Positions 1 through 7,313 of a stretch of DNA of 41,254 nucleotides are shown here, one piece after another. Positions within the stretch are counted from its first letter, which is position 1; each line of letters opens with the position of its first letter. The notes below the pieces were generated by a model. The model did no database searches. It was not told where the DNA came from and saw only the letters and a program-made list of their open reading frames with translations. A program made the position numbers and the translations under genes. Origin of the DNA: a virus; IMG/VR virus record IMGVR_UViG_3300030012_001673, positions 1 through 41,254 of that record; one strand, given 5' to 3'.

Positions 1-11
1 CTAACTCGCAT
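1..11 (-). CDS. Start of the 74-aa Lys/Pro-rich gene, cut by the window edge
   Basis: Only the ATG and the next codons (Met-Arg-Val) are present. The bases are the same as the first codons of the complete gene at 40437-40661, and the start overlaps the stop of the cement protein gene in the same way. This fragment is the main sign that the window ends overlap. Confidence 0.7.
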
Positions 12-481
12 TAGTTAGCGGGGTCAGTAGCCGGGACACGGGTTGCCGAACCTTGCCAGTTTGGAACGTCCTTAGTAAGGAACGCATCCGCAACACCGCC
101 AGTCACTGCACCGACAGTGGTAACGTGAATGCCTACGTTTTCCTTGTAGTCGTTTGGGCGGGTTGGAAGCTGCACTATGGTCATCCCAGTAAGGGTTCCG
201 TAGTTTGCTGCGGCAACAACTCCAGTCGTCCAGTGAATGACCGGGGAACTACTTTCCAAGTCAGCGTTACTGCCTGATCGCAAATCAATGCGAACGCTGG
301 TTCCACTTGCAAAAGCAGTGGTCACGTTTAGCACCAAGTAAATTGGCTCGCCAGAGCCCAAATCCTTAAGGGCGTTGTCAGTCGTGTCGCTGAGATCAAG
401 GACATTGCCTTTCTTCTCTTCAATGCCAGTTCCAGAAAGCGTTACGCTGTCGCAGAACTCTAAAGTTGAATCAATAAACAT
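11..481 (-). CDS. Bbp16-like capsid cement (decoration) protein, allele A
   Basis: A 156-aa protein encoded directly after the major capsid gene, behind a strong AGGAGG site. Length, position and beta-rich composition fit the Bbp16/epsilon15-type cement proteins that sit on the capsid surface and stabilise the expanded head. No catalytic motif is seen, as expected. It has a paralogue or allele at 40661-41125. The two share the N-terminal MFIDS..LE, a central GEPIY and the C-terminal TKDV.NW.GS.TRVPATDPAN pattern, but most of the body differs (roughly a third identical by eye). The stop codon overlaps the start of the next gene (TAATG). Confidence 0.75.
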   Translation of the reverse strand: MFIDSTLEFCDSVTLSGTGIEEKKGNVLDLSDTTDNALKDLGSGEPIYLVLNVTTAFASGTSVRIDLRSGSNADLESSSPVIHWTTGVVAAANYGTLTGMTIVQLPTRPNDYKENVGIHVTTVGAVTGGVADAFLTKDVPNWQGSATRVPATDPAN

Positions 482-496
482 CTGTGTGTCCTCCTA

Positions 497-1531
497 TTAG
501 ATGTTGGCGATCGCGGACTCGTCTTCGAGAAGCGCGTCAACCTTGCGGATTGGAATGCCATCGAGAACCAGTTGGCTACGGCCACCGATCTCGTCCATGC
601 CAAGCGTCGATTGCTTGACCTTGTCAACCATAATGCGACGCAAGTACTGCTTCGTCTTACGGTTGCAGTAGAACGACGCACGACCCATGCTCAAGCTGGG
701 CACCAGTTCGCAAGCGTCCGACATCGCCTCGACCAAGTCGAAGTTGTAACGGTTGGTGCCGTCAAGCGCCAAGTCACCTACTGCGAATTGGATACGCACG
801 ATGTAACGCCAGTCGCGAACACTCAGGCCACAGCACCACTTGTAGTGGGTGCGGTAGGCTTCCATGCGACCGCCAGTGCCGTTGCCATTGACATCTTCAA
901 TAGTCACTTGACCCTTGTCTTCCTTAGACAAGCCCATCTGGCTGCCCTTGGAGTAAATGCCGTGACAGGTGTTTGGACCCCAAACAATCAAGTAAAGGCT
1001 AGCATTATCGTTGCCATCAACAGCAGCACCGCCAAAGTCAGCGCCACTTAGAATGTTGTTGCCAACATCAGCGTTCTTGTCGTTAAACCGCGCACGGAAT
1101 CCCGTGAACTCTTCGACATCCGTGCCTTCGTCGCCGTAGAACAGCGTCTTGGTAAACTCTTGGTTCATGCCCTCAATGTGGGCCATGTCTTCTGACATGC
1201 GGAACGCAGCCGTGTTGCCGTTCAGGTCAGCAAGTTGCTTGTCAACCTCGGCGTAGGCTTCCATCATGCCGATGGTGTCCGTGACCTGAATGGTTTCACT
1301 CTTAGTCGGCTGGACGCCGCCGTAGAGCTTACGCCACGTCGGAGCGGGAAGGCCCGAGCGGATTGTAGTGCGGTGTCCCGTCTCCATGTTCCCCTCAAGG
1401 TGGACCATGTCTTCGAGCACTTCGTTGGTCTGAGCAAGAGTTTCGACGATCGTCGCGATGCTCTTGTCAGGATCTTGCCGCTTGGTGTAGTCCAGCAGCG
1501 TAGGGTGCGTAGTTGCACTAACGGTAGTCAT
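497..1531 (-). CDS. Major capsid protein (GP7/Bbp17-like, HK97 fold expected)
   Basis: A 344-aa protein, the usual size for epsilon15/BPP-1-type coat proteins. It starts with ATG 11 bases after the scaffold gene and is followed by the cement protein gene, the standard capsid order. Sequence hallmarks by eye are an N-terminal region with VHLEGN and GHRTTIRSGLP, a YAEVDKQLADLNGN segment, and a C-terminal RRI.VDK...STLGMDEIGG.S region typical of GP7-type major capsid proteins. It should form the icosahedral shell. The last 38 codons occur again at 41141-41254 with three base changes. Confidence 0.85.
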   Translation of the reverse strand: MTTVSATTHPTLLDYTKRQDPDKSIATIVETLAQTNEVLEDMVHLEGNMETGHRTTIRSGLPAPTWRKLYGGVQPTKSETIQVTDTIGMMEAYAEVDKQLADLNGNTAAFRMSEDMAHIEGMNQEFTKTLFYGDEGTDVEEFTGFRARFNDKNADVGNNILSGADFGGAAVDGNDNASLYLIVWGPNTCHGIYSKGSQMGLSKEDKGQVTIEDVNGNGTGGRMEAYRTHYKWCCGLSVRDWRYIVRIQFAVGDLALDGTNRYNFDLVEAMSDACELVPSLSMGRASFYCNRKTKQYLRRIMVDKVKQSTLGMDEIGGRSQLVLDGIPIRKVDALLEDESAIANI

Positions 1532-1542
1532 TTAAGAACTCC

Positions 1543-2169
1543 TCAGTTCATCTTTGAGTTGTTGTAGAAATCTCGGGCAGAGAACGGCTGCTCTTTGTCC
1601 GTTTGGCTACCAGTAAGGAAACGATCCTCACCGATATCTTGGTGCGTCCTGACGAGGAACCGGATCATCTCCGGGTTATCGCCGAGACCTGTTTGCCCAA
1701 GCAGCGTCTTAAACTCAGGAGTTCCATATGTGTCGAGCACACGGATGGCCTTACCCAGGTTCTCTTGGAGATTGTCTCCGCCGATCTCTGAATCGAGTTC
1801 GACTTGCTCAACCCACTGCGTACGAAGATCGTTGATGTAGTCTTCGTTTTGCTGCGCCAGTGCCGGGGCAACTTTGTCGAGCACTGACTGAGCTTGTTCT
1901 TGAGTGAGATTGAGGTCTTTAGCCACCTCAGAAAATGCTTGCACCGGAGCCGAATCAACAGCGAGGTCCGAGCCTTCAATAGCTTGGAACTCGTATGATT
2001 CGGGCGCACCTTCTGGCTGACTGGTTTCCGCCGGTTGCTCCTGCTGAACAGGAGTTTCCTGCGGCTGCTGCTCTTGTGGTTGCTGCTCGGCGTCACCGCC
2101 CGTCAGCAAAGATTCAGCAACTTGTCCTTCGTTATTAGTTTCGGGAGTTTGTGCTTCGGTTTCTGTCAT
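1543..2169 (-). CDS. Scaffold / capsid assembly protein
   Basis: A 208-aa protein immediately upstream of the capsid gene. The first 70 residues are very acidic and rich in Gln, Glu and Pro (likely disordered). They are followed by a helical segment rich in charged residues and a C-terminal part with short basic stretches. This composition and position are characteristic of phage scaffolding proteins, which guide procapsid assembly and bind coat protein through a C-terminal helix. No protease motif is visible, so release without cleavage is likely. The start overlaps the end of the preceding gene by 35 bases. Confidence 0.75.
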   Translation of the reverse strand: MTETEAQTPETNNEGQVAESLLTGGDAEQQPQEQQPQETPVQQEQPAETSQPEGAPESYEFQAIEGSDLAVDSAPVQAFSEVAKDLNLTQEQAQSVLDKVAPALAQQNEDYINDLRTQWVEQVELDSEIGGDNLQENLGKAIRVLDTYGTPEFKTLLGQTGLGDNPEMIRFLVRTHQDIGEDRFLTGSQTDKEQPFSARDFYNNSKMN

Positions 2170-2467
2170 GGGATTCCTTGATCATCAAGGTGAACTGATC
2201 GGGGCACGCCTCCAGCAGATCGTCTGCGATCTTGGTGCCTACGGCTTGCGCTCCAGCCTTGTGGCTTTGCGCTAGGCCGTTGGTGTCAATCACCGGCATA
2301 AAAAAGCGCATCTCGCGTAGCCATTGCCACACGATGCGTCGGCCAGACTGCGACCCCATGAGCCAACGCATGTCTTCGCGATGCTGGTTAATACGAGCTT
2401 GAATGCGGTCAGATCTGTCTGCCGCATCCTGCTCAATTAACTCATCCGAAATTGCGTGTTGGCGCAC
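2135..2467 (-). CDS. Bbp19-like head-region protein
   Basis: A 110-aa protein with a GTG start and no obvious ribosome binding site. It contains R.DMRWLMGS..GRR.VW.WL (about residues 31-50), a pattern I associate with the Bbp19 family, small proteins encoded just before the scaffold in BPP-1- and epsilon15-type phages. Their function is not established. It overlaps the scaffold start by 35 bases, suggesting translational coupling. It is the first gene after the predicted hairpin at 2482-2509, so it may be the start of a separate transcript carrying the capsid genes. Confidence 0.65.
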   Translation of the reverse strand: MRQHAISDELIEQDAADRSDRIQARINQHREDMRWLMGSQSGRRIVWQWLREMRFFMPVIDTNGLAQSHKAGAQAVGTKIADDLLEACPDQFTLMIKESHDRNRSTNSRN

Positions 2468-2481
2468 GCAGGCAAGATAGC

Positions 2482-2509
2482 AAAATACGCTAGAGAGAAA
2501 GCGTATTTT
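2482..2509. terminator. Intrinsic-terminator-like hairpin between lysis and capsid genes
   Basis: A perfect 10-bp inverted repeat, AAAATACGCT / AGCGTATTTT, has an 8-base loop. On the + strand it runs into six T residues. On the - strand, the coding direction here, a T-run lies in the base of the stem. It could end or attenuate late transcription between the lysis-type genes and the Bbp19/scaffold/capsid block. The stem is not very GC-rich, so partial termination is more likely than a full stop. Confidence 0.55.
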
Positions 2510-2536
2510 TTACGCTGCGGCGCATTCGGTTGCCCA

Positions 2537-2683
2537 TTAACCGAAAAGCAGGCGCACCACCCAAACCCAGAAGGTAATGCAGCCCGCTAGTAAACCCGTC
2601 CAAACAAAAGGGTTAGGCGAAAGGGTGCCCGTTAGACGGGCATTACCTTGCTGACAAATCGACTTGCGGTTTCGGTGACCCAT
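2537..2683 (-). CDS. Small 48-aa membrane peptide, possible lysis component
   Basis: An ATG-started open frame that overlaps the last 52 bases of the 91-aa gene in another frame and ends at TAA. The N-terminal half is polar and basic (MGHRNRKSICQQGN). The C-terminal half is a single very hydrophobic segment (WTGLLAGCITFWVWVVRLLF) that would span a membrane once. It lies in a block with a two-helix membrane protein and a lipoprotein, where a holin, antiholin or similar small lysis protein would be expected. A weak GACGGA lies just before the ATG. It explains an otherwise empty stretch of about 160 bases. The function is inferred from position and hydrophobicity only. Confidence 0.42.
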   Translation of the reverse strand: MGHRNRKSICQQGNARLTGTLSPNPFVWTGLLAGCITFWVWVVRLLFG

Positions 2684-2907
2684 TCCGTCATCTTTTTGAC
2701 AGCAGTCGCAGCTTCTGCCTGACCAAGATTTGCCATAGTTGCCTTCACGATCAGGACTTCGGCAGCCGCTGCCTCTGGATCTGTGAACGACAAGGTCGCC
2801 AGTCGGCCCGCATCGGCAGCAATAGCCTCTACGATCTCTTGCTTTTCAGGCGCGGTAATAGATTCCTTAAGTGAGTCCACCAAGGCACTTACGTCAATAT
2901 CACTCAT
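2632..2907 (-). CDS. Hypothetical 91-aa helical protein
   Basis: A 91-aa mostly helical, Ala-rich acidic protein (MSDIDVSALVDSLKESI...), with no transmembrane segment and no motif I recognise. It overlaps the lipoprotein gene upstream by 4 bases (ATGA-type coupling), so it belongs to the same translational unit as the membrane proteins at 2904-3637. It could be a cytoplasmic partner of the lysis proteins or simply an unrelated passenger. Confidence 0.6.
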   Translation of the reverse strand: MSDIDVSALVDSLKESITAPEKQEIVEAIAADAGRLATLSFTDPEAAAAEVLIVKATMANLGQAEAATAVKKMTEWVTETASRFVSKVMPV

Positions 2908-3134
2908 TTGTCAGTCTTGTTGGCGTTAATACGCATTTCCCAGCTTTTCAGAAGACGCATGCGAGATGCTTTGGAGGGAGCGTCGAGCCCCTCGTCAGCC
3001 TCTACGTATGCACGGTATTCGGGCGCAATCGCCTCGTAGGTAGCCTTGTCTGCGGCCACGTAGGCGTCCGCAACGCTAATGCCTTCGCAGGCAGACAGCA
3101 GCAGTAGGGCTGCTAGCAAGCTCAATCTCTTCAT
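2904..3134 (-). CDS. Small lipoprotein, possible outer spanin-like protein
   Basis: A 76-aa protein starting MKRLSLLAALLLLSAC, a clear lipoprotein signal peptide with lipobox LSAC at residues 13-16, so Cys16 would be lipidated after cleavage. The mature part is about 60 residues, Ala-rich and charged. Phage lipoproteins next to holins often act as outer spanins that fuse inner and outer membranes at lysis. This one lacks the Pro-rich sequence typical of Rz1, so the role is tentative. It overlaps both neighbours by 4 bases, indicating coupled translation. Confidence 0.65.
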   Translation of the reverse strand: MKRLSLLAALLLLSACEGISVADAYVAADKATYEAIAPEYRAYVEADEGLDAPSKASRMRLLKSWEMRINANKTDK

Positions 3135-3637
3135 GGCTTTTTAGGAGTATCAGGTTTCTTCACAGGTGGCTTGGGTTTTGGATCATCGTGACCGTTGCCG
3201 TTGCCGTTGGGTTCTTCGTTAGGTTTACCCTCTGAGATAATGCTTCGCAAATTAGCCATCAAACCTGTGACCAGCAGAGTCAGCAGGGCTGATGCGACCG
3301 ACACAGACTCATCAGGGATTGTGCCCATGCCTAGCATGGCAATAAAGCCGCCAATCAAAAGTACTAAGATTGCAGGCGTTGTCAGCGCAAGATTCGTCCG
3401 CGCCTTTTCACTGGCCGAAGTTGCGATCCGCATCTTGGCTAGTTCAAGTTGGATTTCTTCACGACGCATCTGACGATCTGCGTCCTTCTCGGCTTTTTCG
3501 CGGGCCACGATTGCTTTGTATCGTGCCGCTGCTTCGCGAGTCTCCTCGCGCTTCATCCGCAATGCTGCCTTTTCGTCTTTCACGATAAAGGTTTGCTTGG
3601 TGGAGTTGTCGGGTTCAAGGTCGTCATTGTGGGCCAT
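3131..3637 (-). CDS. Two-helix membrane protein with coiled coil, holin candidate
   Basis: A 168-aa protein. Residues 20-80 are a highly charged heptad-like region (KREETREAAARYKAIVAREK and following) predicted to be a coiled coil. Two transmembrane segments follow at about 82-104 and 112-131, then a Pro/Lys/Asn-Gly-rich tail. A pair of membrane helices beside a lipoprotein gene fits a holin or inner-membrane spanin-like protein. The long N-terminal coiled coil is unusual for a simple holin and could reach across the periplasm if it faces that side. The stop overlaps the lipoprotein start (ATGA). Confidence 0.6.
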   Translation of the reverse strand: MAHNDDLEPDNSTKQTFIVKDEKAALRMKREETREAAARYKAIVAREKAEKDADRQMRREEIQLELAKMRIATSASEKARTNLALTTPAILVLLIGGFIAMLGMGTIPDESVSVASALLTLLVTGLMANLRSIISEGKPNEEPNGNGNGHDDPKPKPPVKKPDTPKKP

Positions 3638-3651
3638 GGTAGTTCTGATGG

Positions 3652-4800
3652 TTATACATATTCGACGTTGATTGCGTAGACCTTGTATTCGCTATTAGTT
3701 GTTGAGGTGTCCCATTTTTGATGGAACGTCAAGGCCAAGTCGCCGCTGTCGGTCTGCGCCACGGCGTTGTTGCCCCAAGTGCCATCGCGGTGCATGCCAA
3801 AGATATTCGAGATACCGTCCGCAGACGTGCTCGCCGAACTAACTCGCCACTCGCCGCTCAAAAACTGAGCACCTGCTGCGCGGAAGCTCAGGTCCATCCG
3901 CATGATCCAAACGATCTGGTCGGCGTCGTTAGCGATGCTGCCAGCGGCCTCGTGCATGTCCACGCCTGCAAGTCGCACAACGTGCCGGAAGTTCTGCGAA
4001 CTGCCACTGTTGTTCTTCATCGTGCCATGCGCGTGGACGCGAACAGTGCGCGTTGCCAGCGTGCCGCCCGGTATCGTAAACGAGTAGTATTGCGTCAACG
4101 ATGTCGTTGACAGGCTCGCATACGGGTCGCCTACCTGTCGATCTGCCCGCAAGATGACGGTGTCGGCTAGTTTGGCCGACGTAATCGAGCCGTCAGCGAT
4201 CGCGCTTGTTTCAACTGCACCGTTGCCGATCGCCTCTGCGTTCACCGCGCCAGTGGCAAGCTTGGCGGTGGTTACAGCACCGTCGCGAATTACAGCCGTA
4301 GTCACGGCATTGTCTGCCATGTGGGCATTGGTCACCGCATCGTCTGCAATGTGCTCGCTCCCGATAGCGTCGTCGGCGATCTTAGTGCCGTCTACAGCAT
4401 CTGCGCCTAGTTCCGTTGTTGTGACTGCACCAGCATTAATCTTGGCCGTGGTGACAGCGTCGCTAGCAAGTTGCGTAGCAGTGATCGTCGTGTTTGCGAT
4501 CTTGCCGCCTGTGATTGCGGTGTCTGCTAGTTGCGCTTCTGTGATCGTAGTGTTGGCGATCTGAGCAGCAGTGATCGTGTTGTTCGCAATCTTGTCTGCT
4601 GTGACTGCGTCGTCAGCAAGTTTGACGGTGACGATAGTGCCATCAGGAATTAGACCAGGAGTCTTGCCGATCTGATCTACGACGTTCTGTGTGCTACTGA
4701 TGCCGTGGTGCAATAGATGCACTCGGCGATTAGCCCGTGGATCAAGCAGAACATCAGAGCGGTTCCTGTTTCCGCCTGCTTTTGAGCGGTCAGGAGCCAC
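3652..4800 (-). CDS. Tail fibre with tandem 10-11-residue repeats
   Basis: A 382-aa protein with a GTG start, 3 bases after the connector gene. Residues about 60-210 are a tandem array of short repeats of the type DDAVTADKIAN / NTITEAQLAD / DGAVTTAKLAT, a pattern common in phage fibres that forms a trimeric shaft. The last 165 residues are a non-repetitive Ser/Thr-rich beta domain, probably the receptor-binding head. The first 45 residues are Arg-rich and do not match a known T7 fibre anchor. Its location between connector and lysis genes, away from the tail genes, is unusual for a T7-like order. Confidence 0.7.
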   Translation of the reverse strand: MAPDRSKAGGNRNRSDVLLDPRANRRVHLLHHGISSTQNVVDQIGKTPGLIPDGTIVTVKLADDAVTADKIANNTITAAQIANTTITEAQLADTAITGGKIANTTITATQLASDAVTTAKINAGAVTTTELGADAVDGTKIADDAIGSEHIADDAVTNAHMADNAVTTAVIRDGAVTTAKLATGAVNAEAIGNGAVETSAIADGSITSAKLADTVILRADRQVGDPYASLSTTSLTQYYSFTIPGGTLATRTVRVHAHGTMKNNSGSSQNFRHVVRLAGVDMHEAAGSIANDADQIVWIMRMDLSFRAAGAQFLSGEWRVSSASTSADGISNIFGMHRDGTWGNNAVAQTDSGDLALTFHQKWDTSTTNSEYKVYAINVEYV

Positions 4801-4803
4801 AGA

Positions 4804-6516
4804 TTAGACCTCTCCAAATCCTGCGAACTGATCCATGACATCCGCAGGAGCATCAGATGCTGCCTTTGCGATGTTCTTGGCAATGTTCGATTGCTGCGAT
4901 TGCGCGTCTAGTTGTTGCTGTGCAGCCATTGCTGCCTCGCGTGACTGGCGCAGTTCCTTGACCTCTTCATTCGAGCGGACATGACCGGGGTTGATGCCCA
5001 GCTTGTCAGCGTATTCATCCAAGAATGCGTCAGGGTTGAGCTTGTCCAGCGCCTCTGGGTGAGACTGTGCCAAGCCTTGGATCATGCCCACAAACCTGTC
5101 GTCCGTGCTGGCCCCGATTGCCTTTTGAGCCTGTGCCAGAGTGCTGACAAACTCGACTTGGAGTCTCATGCCGCCTAGTTCTTCTGGTATTGGCGGGACC
5201 AATCCAGCCTCAAGCATGTGGTCAAACGTAATGTCAATCAGCGGCTCTAGCCCTTCGTGGTGCAGTCGTTCTAGCGCAGGGCCGAGCATCAACAACTTCT
5301 CCTCGTGACGCTCTGCGACTTCTGTAGCCGTCATGCTCTTGTTGGTGCTAGAAAGCATCAAGAACAAGTCTGCAAAGAAGGCACTGTTGATGCGCTGCCT
5401 AACATCTTGGATGTCAAAAAGCAGACCCTGCAAGTCAGGGTTAATCTGCCACAAGGGGCGGATACCTTGACTGTTTCCGTCTACTTCCGTGTGACCACCG
5501 GGCAGAGTGTCAACTTCACTGCCTTTCATTAACGGTGGTCCTTGAGTGGGCGGCTGCGTCAGGTGGTCGAGAATCTGACCCTTCCGACGTTGTTCGTGTT
5601 GCAGTTGCTTCACGTCACCCAGGGCCGCCATGCCTGGGCTGTTGCCGTAGATGTCCTGACCCGACACCGACCAGCGGGGAGCAATGACCGGGAACCGGTT
5701 AAAGCCGGATTCTCTGAGCACGGAGTATTGGTTTGAACTACCACCTCCGTATCCACTCCGTCCTTGCTCCCAGTAAACGGAGCGGAATGGCATGTCCTTG
5801 TTGCCCTTGCCATTGATCTTGCGATCAGCACGGGGCTCAATGGCGTGACAGACCGTGCGGTAGTGGTCTAGGTTGCCATTTCTAAACTGATTCTGAACGC
5901 TGACGGACAGATTTTTGAGGCCAAACTCTTTGACCATTTGCCCGACAGTCATGTCGAACTCTCGATAAAGACAATCGACACGGTCACGGTTGTCCGTGCT
6001 GATGGCGTATTGACCTGCCGTCAGAACGTGGTGGTGAATGACGTTGTCGAAGTCAAAAACTACAATCGAAGCCGCTGTTCCGTAGAGAGCGCACTCGCTG
6101 TAGATGCGAGGCAGTGCCCTGTAGGTATTGCTGCGAGCAAAGACTCGCAACATGCGGTGTGTCGTTTCATGCAGCCATTCTTTGACAGGCTGAAAGTTGT
6201 TCAGGTCAGGGTCGGGTGCTGACAAGCGCATCCATGGACGTGCAGGGCTAGTTGCACCTGCCATCAGTCCTGCTTCCAGAACCTGCAAGGCTCTGGTAGC
6301 GGTGCTGTCCATGATGTTGTTGTGGCGTTTCGTGCCACGGTTGCGATCCGTAGTCAGGAATCGTCCAGTGCGAGGCAGGTAGAACTTGCTCAACTCTTGG
6401 TAGTGCGGCTCCCAAGAAGATAGTTCTGTCCACAAAGCCTGCTTGCGAGCGCGAAGATGTTGAATCAGCGATCTATGCTCGCCATTGCCAATTGAAACCT
6501 GAGAACTGGGATACAT
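4804..6516 (-). CDS. Head-to-tail connector (portal) protein
   Basis: A 570-aa protein of the podovirus head-tail connector family (PF12236 type). It forms the dodecameric portal ring through which DNA is packaged and ejected. Typical features seen are the N-terminal W..L..YYLPR-like segment (YQELSKFYLPRTGRF), then DSTATRALQVLEAGLMAG, SPARPWMRL, a central CRAIYRE-like region, and a late MTATEV.ERHEEKL motif. I chose ATG 6516 because it follows GAGG with 6-base spacing. An in-frame TTG at 6528, overlapping the previous stop, is the alternative. The C-terminus is Gln/Ala-rich and probably helical. Confidence 0.88.
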   Translation of the reverse strand: MYPSSQVSIGNGEHRSLIQHLRARKQALWTELSSWEPHYQELSKFYLPRTGRFLTTDRNRGTKRHNNIMDSTATRALQVLEAGLMAGATSPARPWMRLSAPDPDLNNFQPVKEWLHETTHRMLRVFARSNTYRALPRIYSECALYGTAASIVVFDFDNVIHHHVLTAGQYAISTDNRDRVDCLYREFDMTVGQMVKEFGLKNLSVSVQNQFRNGNLDHYRTVCHAIEPRADRKINGKGNKDMPFRSVYWEQGRSGYGGGSSNQYSVLRESGFNRFPVIAPRWSVSGQDIYGNSPGMAALGDVKQLQHEQRRKGQILDHLTQPPTQGPPLMKGSEVDTLPGGHTEVDGNSQGIRPLWQINPDLQGLLFDIQDVRQRINSAFFADLFLMLSSTNKSMTATEVAERHEEKLLMLGPALERLHHEGLEPLIDITFDHMLEAGLVPPIPEELGGMRLQVEFVSTLAQAQKAIGASTDDRFVGMIQGLAQSHPEALDKLNPDAFLDEYADKLGINPGHVRSNEEVKELRQSREAAMAAQQQLDAQSQQSNIAKNIAKAASDAPADVMDQFAGFGEV

Positions 6517-6524
6517 AATCTGCC

Positions 6525-6833
6525 TCAACCCAAGTAACGGGTTCTGTCCAACATGCTCATGCCCTGCTGGTTACTGAGGAATGTTTCTCCAGCCATGCGA
6601 CGTTGGCGTGCCTTAGACATGATTGCAGCAGTGTTAGGTTTACGCTTTCGCATCTGCCTAGCCTCTGCATCCTGACGAAGGCGTTCACTAGCCGTTGCAC
6701 TACGAGCAACTGCTTGAGCTTGCTCTTGCCTTTTCATGGCTTCTGTTTGCATACGCTCTTGTTTTCTTCCCTGCACATGCTGTTGCCGCGCTGAAGCTGC
6801 TGCAAGAAACGCTGCGAATGCTATTTGGGCCAT
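6525..6833 (-). CDS. Hypothetical 102-aa basic, Gln-rich helical protein
   Basis: A 102-aa protein rich in Gln, Arg and Ala. It starts with a short hydrophobic stretch (MAQIAFAAFLAAASA) followed by a long charged helix (KQERMQTEAMKRQEQAQAVA). It resembles no enzyme I recognise. Small Gln-rich proteins between terminase and portal genes are common in this phage group and may be minor virion or internal proteins. The stop overlaps the possible TTG start of the connector. Confidence 0.6.
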   Translation of the reverse strand: MAQIAFAAFLAAASARQQHVQGRKQERMQTEAMKRQEQAQAVARSATASERLRQDAEARQMRKRKPNTAAIMSKARQRRMAGETFLSNQQGMSMLDRTRYLG

Positions 6834-6842
6834 TACAATTAC

Positions 6843-7313
6843 CTATCGGTCAAAACTGCTAGTAGGGTTGTCGTAGTATGAATCATACGACTGCCTAGCT
6901 TTAGCCATCAAACGATCGAATGTCTGTTGATTTCTGCCGAACGGACTTCGGCTAGCCATTCCAGCCATCGCTGCACGGGCTAAAAATGTATTTAGGCGAT
7001 TCCTTTCTCGGTCATCAAAAGTGCTTTGTTTGTCGCCATATAGATCGCCCAAATTGCTTCGATCACGGCCACGAAACGTTGGGTATGTGTTGTTTTGTTG
7101 AGCCATTGCTCCGGCCATTCCTGACCGAGACATGCGTTGCTGCTGTCTGTTTCTAGAAATCTGCAACATGTTGCTAGTTTGACTAGAATTGCCTCCTCGA
7201 CCTACAGATGCGTTAGTGGCCTGCGCTGATCCACGACCCCTCTGAGATTGCGGCGAAGATCCTAGATAACTTTCGCCGATGCCTCCCAAAAACGAGTTAG
7301 TCGTGTTGCCCAT
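6843..7313 (-). CDS. Hypothetical 156-aa Ser/Arg/Gln-rich protein
   Basis: A 156-aa low-complexity protein dominated by Ser, Gly, Asn, Gln, Arg and Met (for example NMLQISRNRQQQRMSRSGM), probably largely disordered. No catalytic or membrane motif is visible. It lies between an acetyltransferase-like gene and the connector and starts inside the end of the former (17-base overlap). A minor virion component is plausible from position, but this is inference only. Confidence 0.6.
   Translation of the reverse strand: MGNTTNSFLGGIGESYLGSSPQSQRGRGSAQATNASVGRGGNSSQTSNMLQISRNRQQQRMSRSGMAGAMAQQNNTYPTFRGRDRSNLGDLYGDKQSTFDDRERNRLNTFLARAAMAGMASRSPFGRNQQTFDRLMAKARQSYDSYYDNPTSSFDR

Larger units (their letters stand above)
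1..610. repeat. Left copy of the end-overlap locus (allele A)
   Basis: This block aligns with 40651-41254 over its full length. The first 34 bases are identical. The last 138 bases (473-610) differ from 41117-41254 at only three positions. The middle, which is the body of the cement protein gene, is strongly diverged and 6 bases longer here. Conserved edges around a diverged gene suggest two alleles of one locus at the join of a circular map. A true tandem duplication would look the same from sequence alone. Confidence 0.85.

Noticed and set aside
4154-4564. 136-codon frame on the + strand
   Set aside because: Antisense image of the tail fibre repeat array (repetitive Ala/Val/Ser).
4300-4700. 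CRISPR-like repeat array
   Set aside because: The roughly 30-33-base spaced similarity reflects protein repeats of the fibre, with no constant repeat and unique spacer structure.
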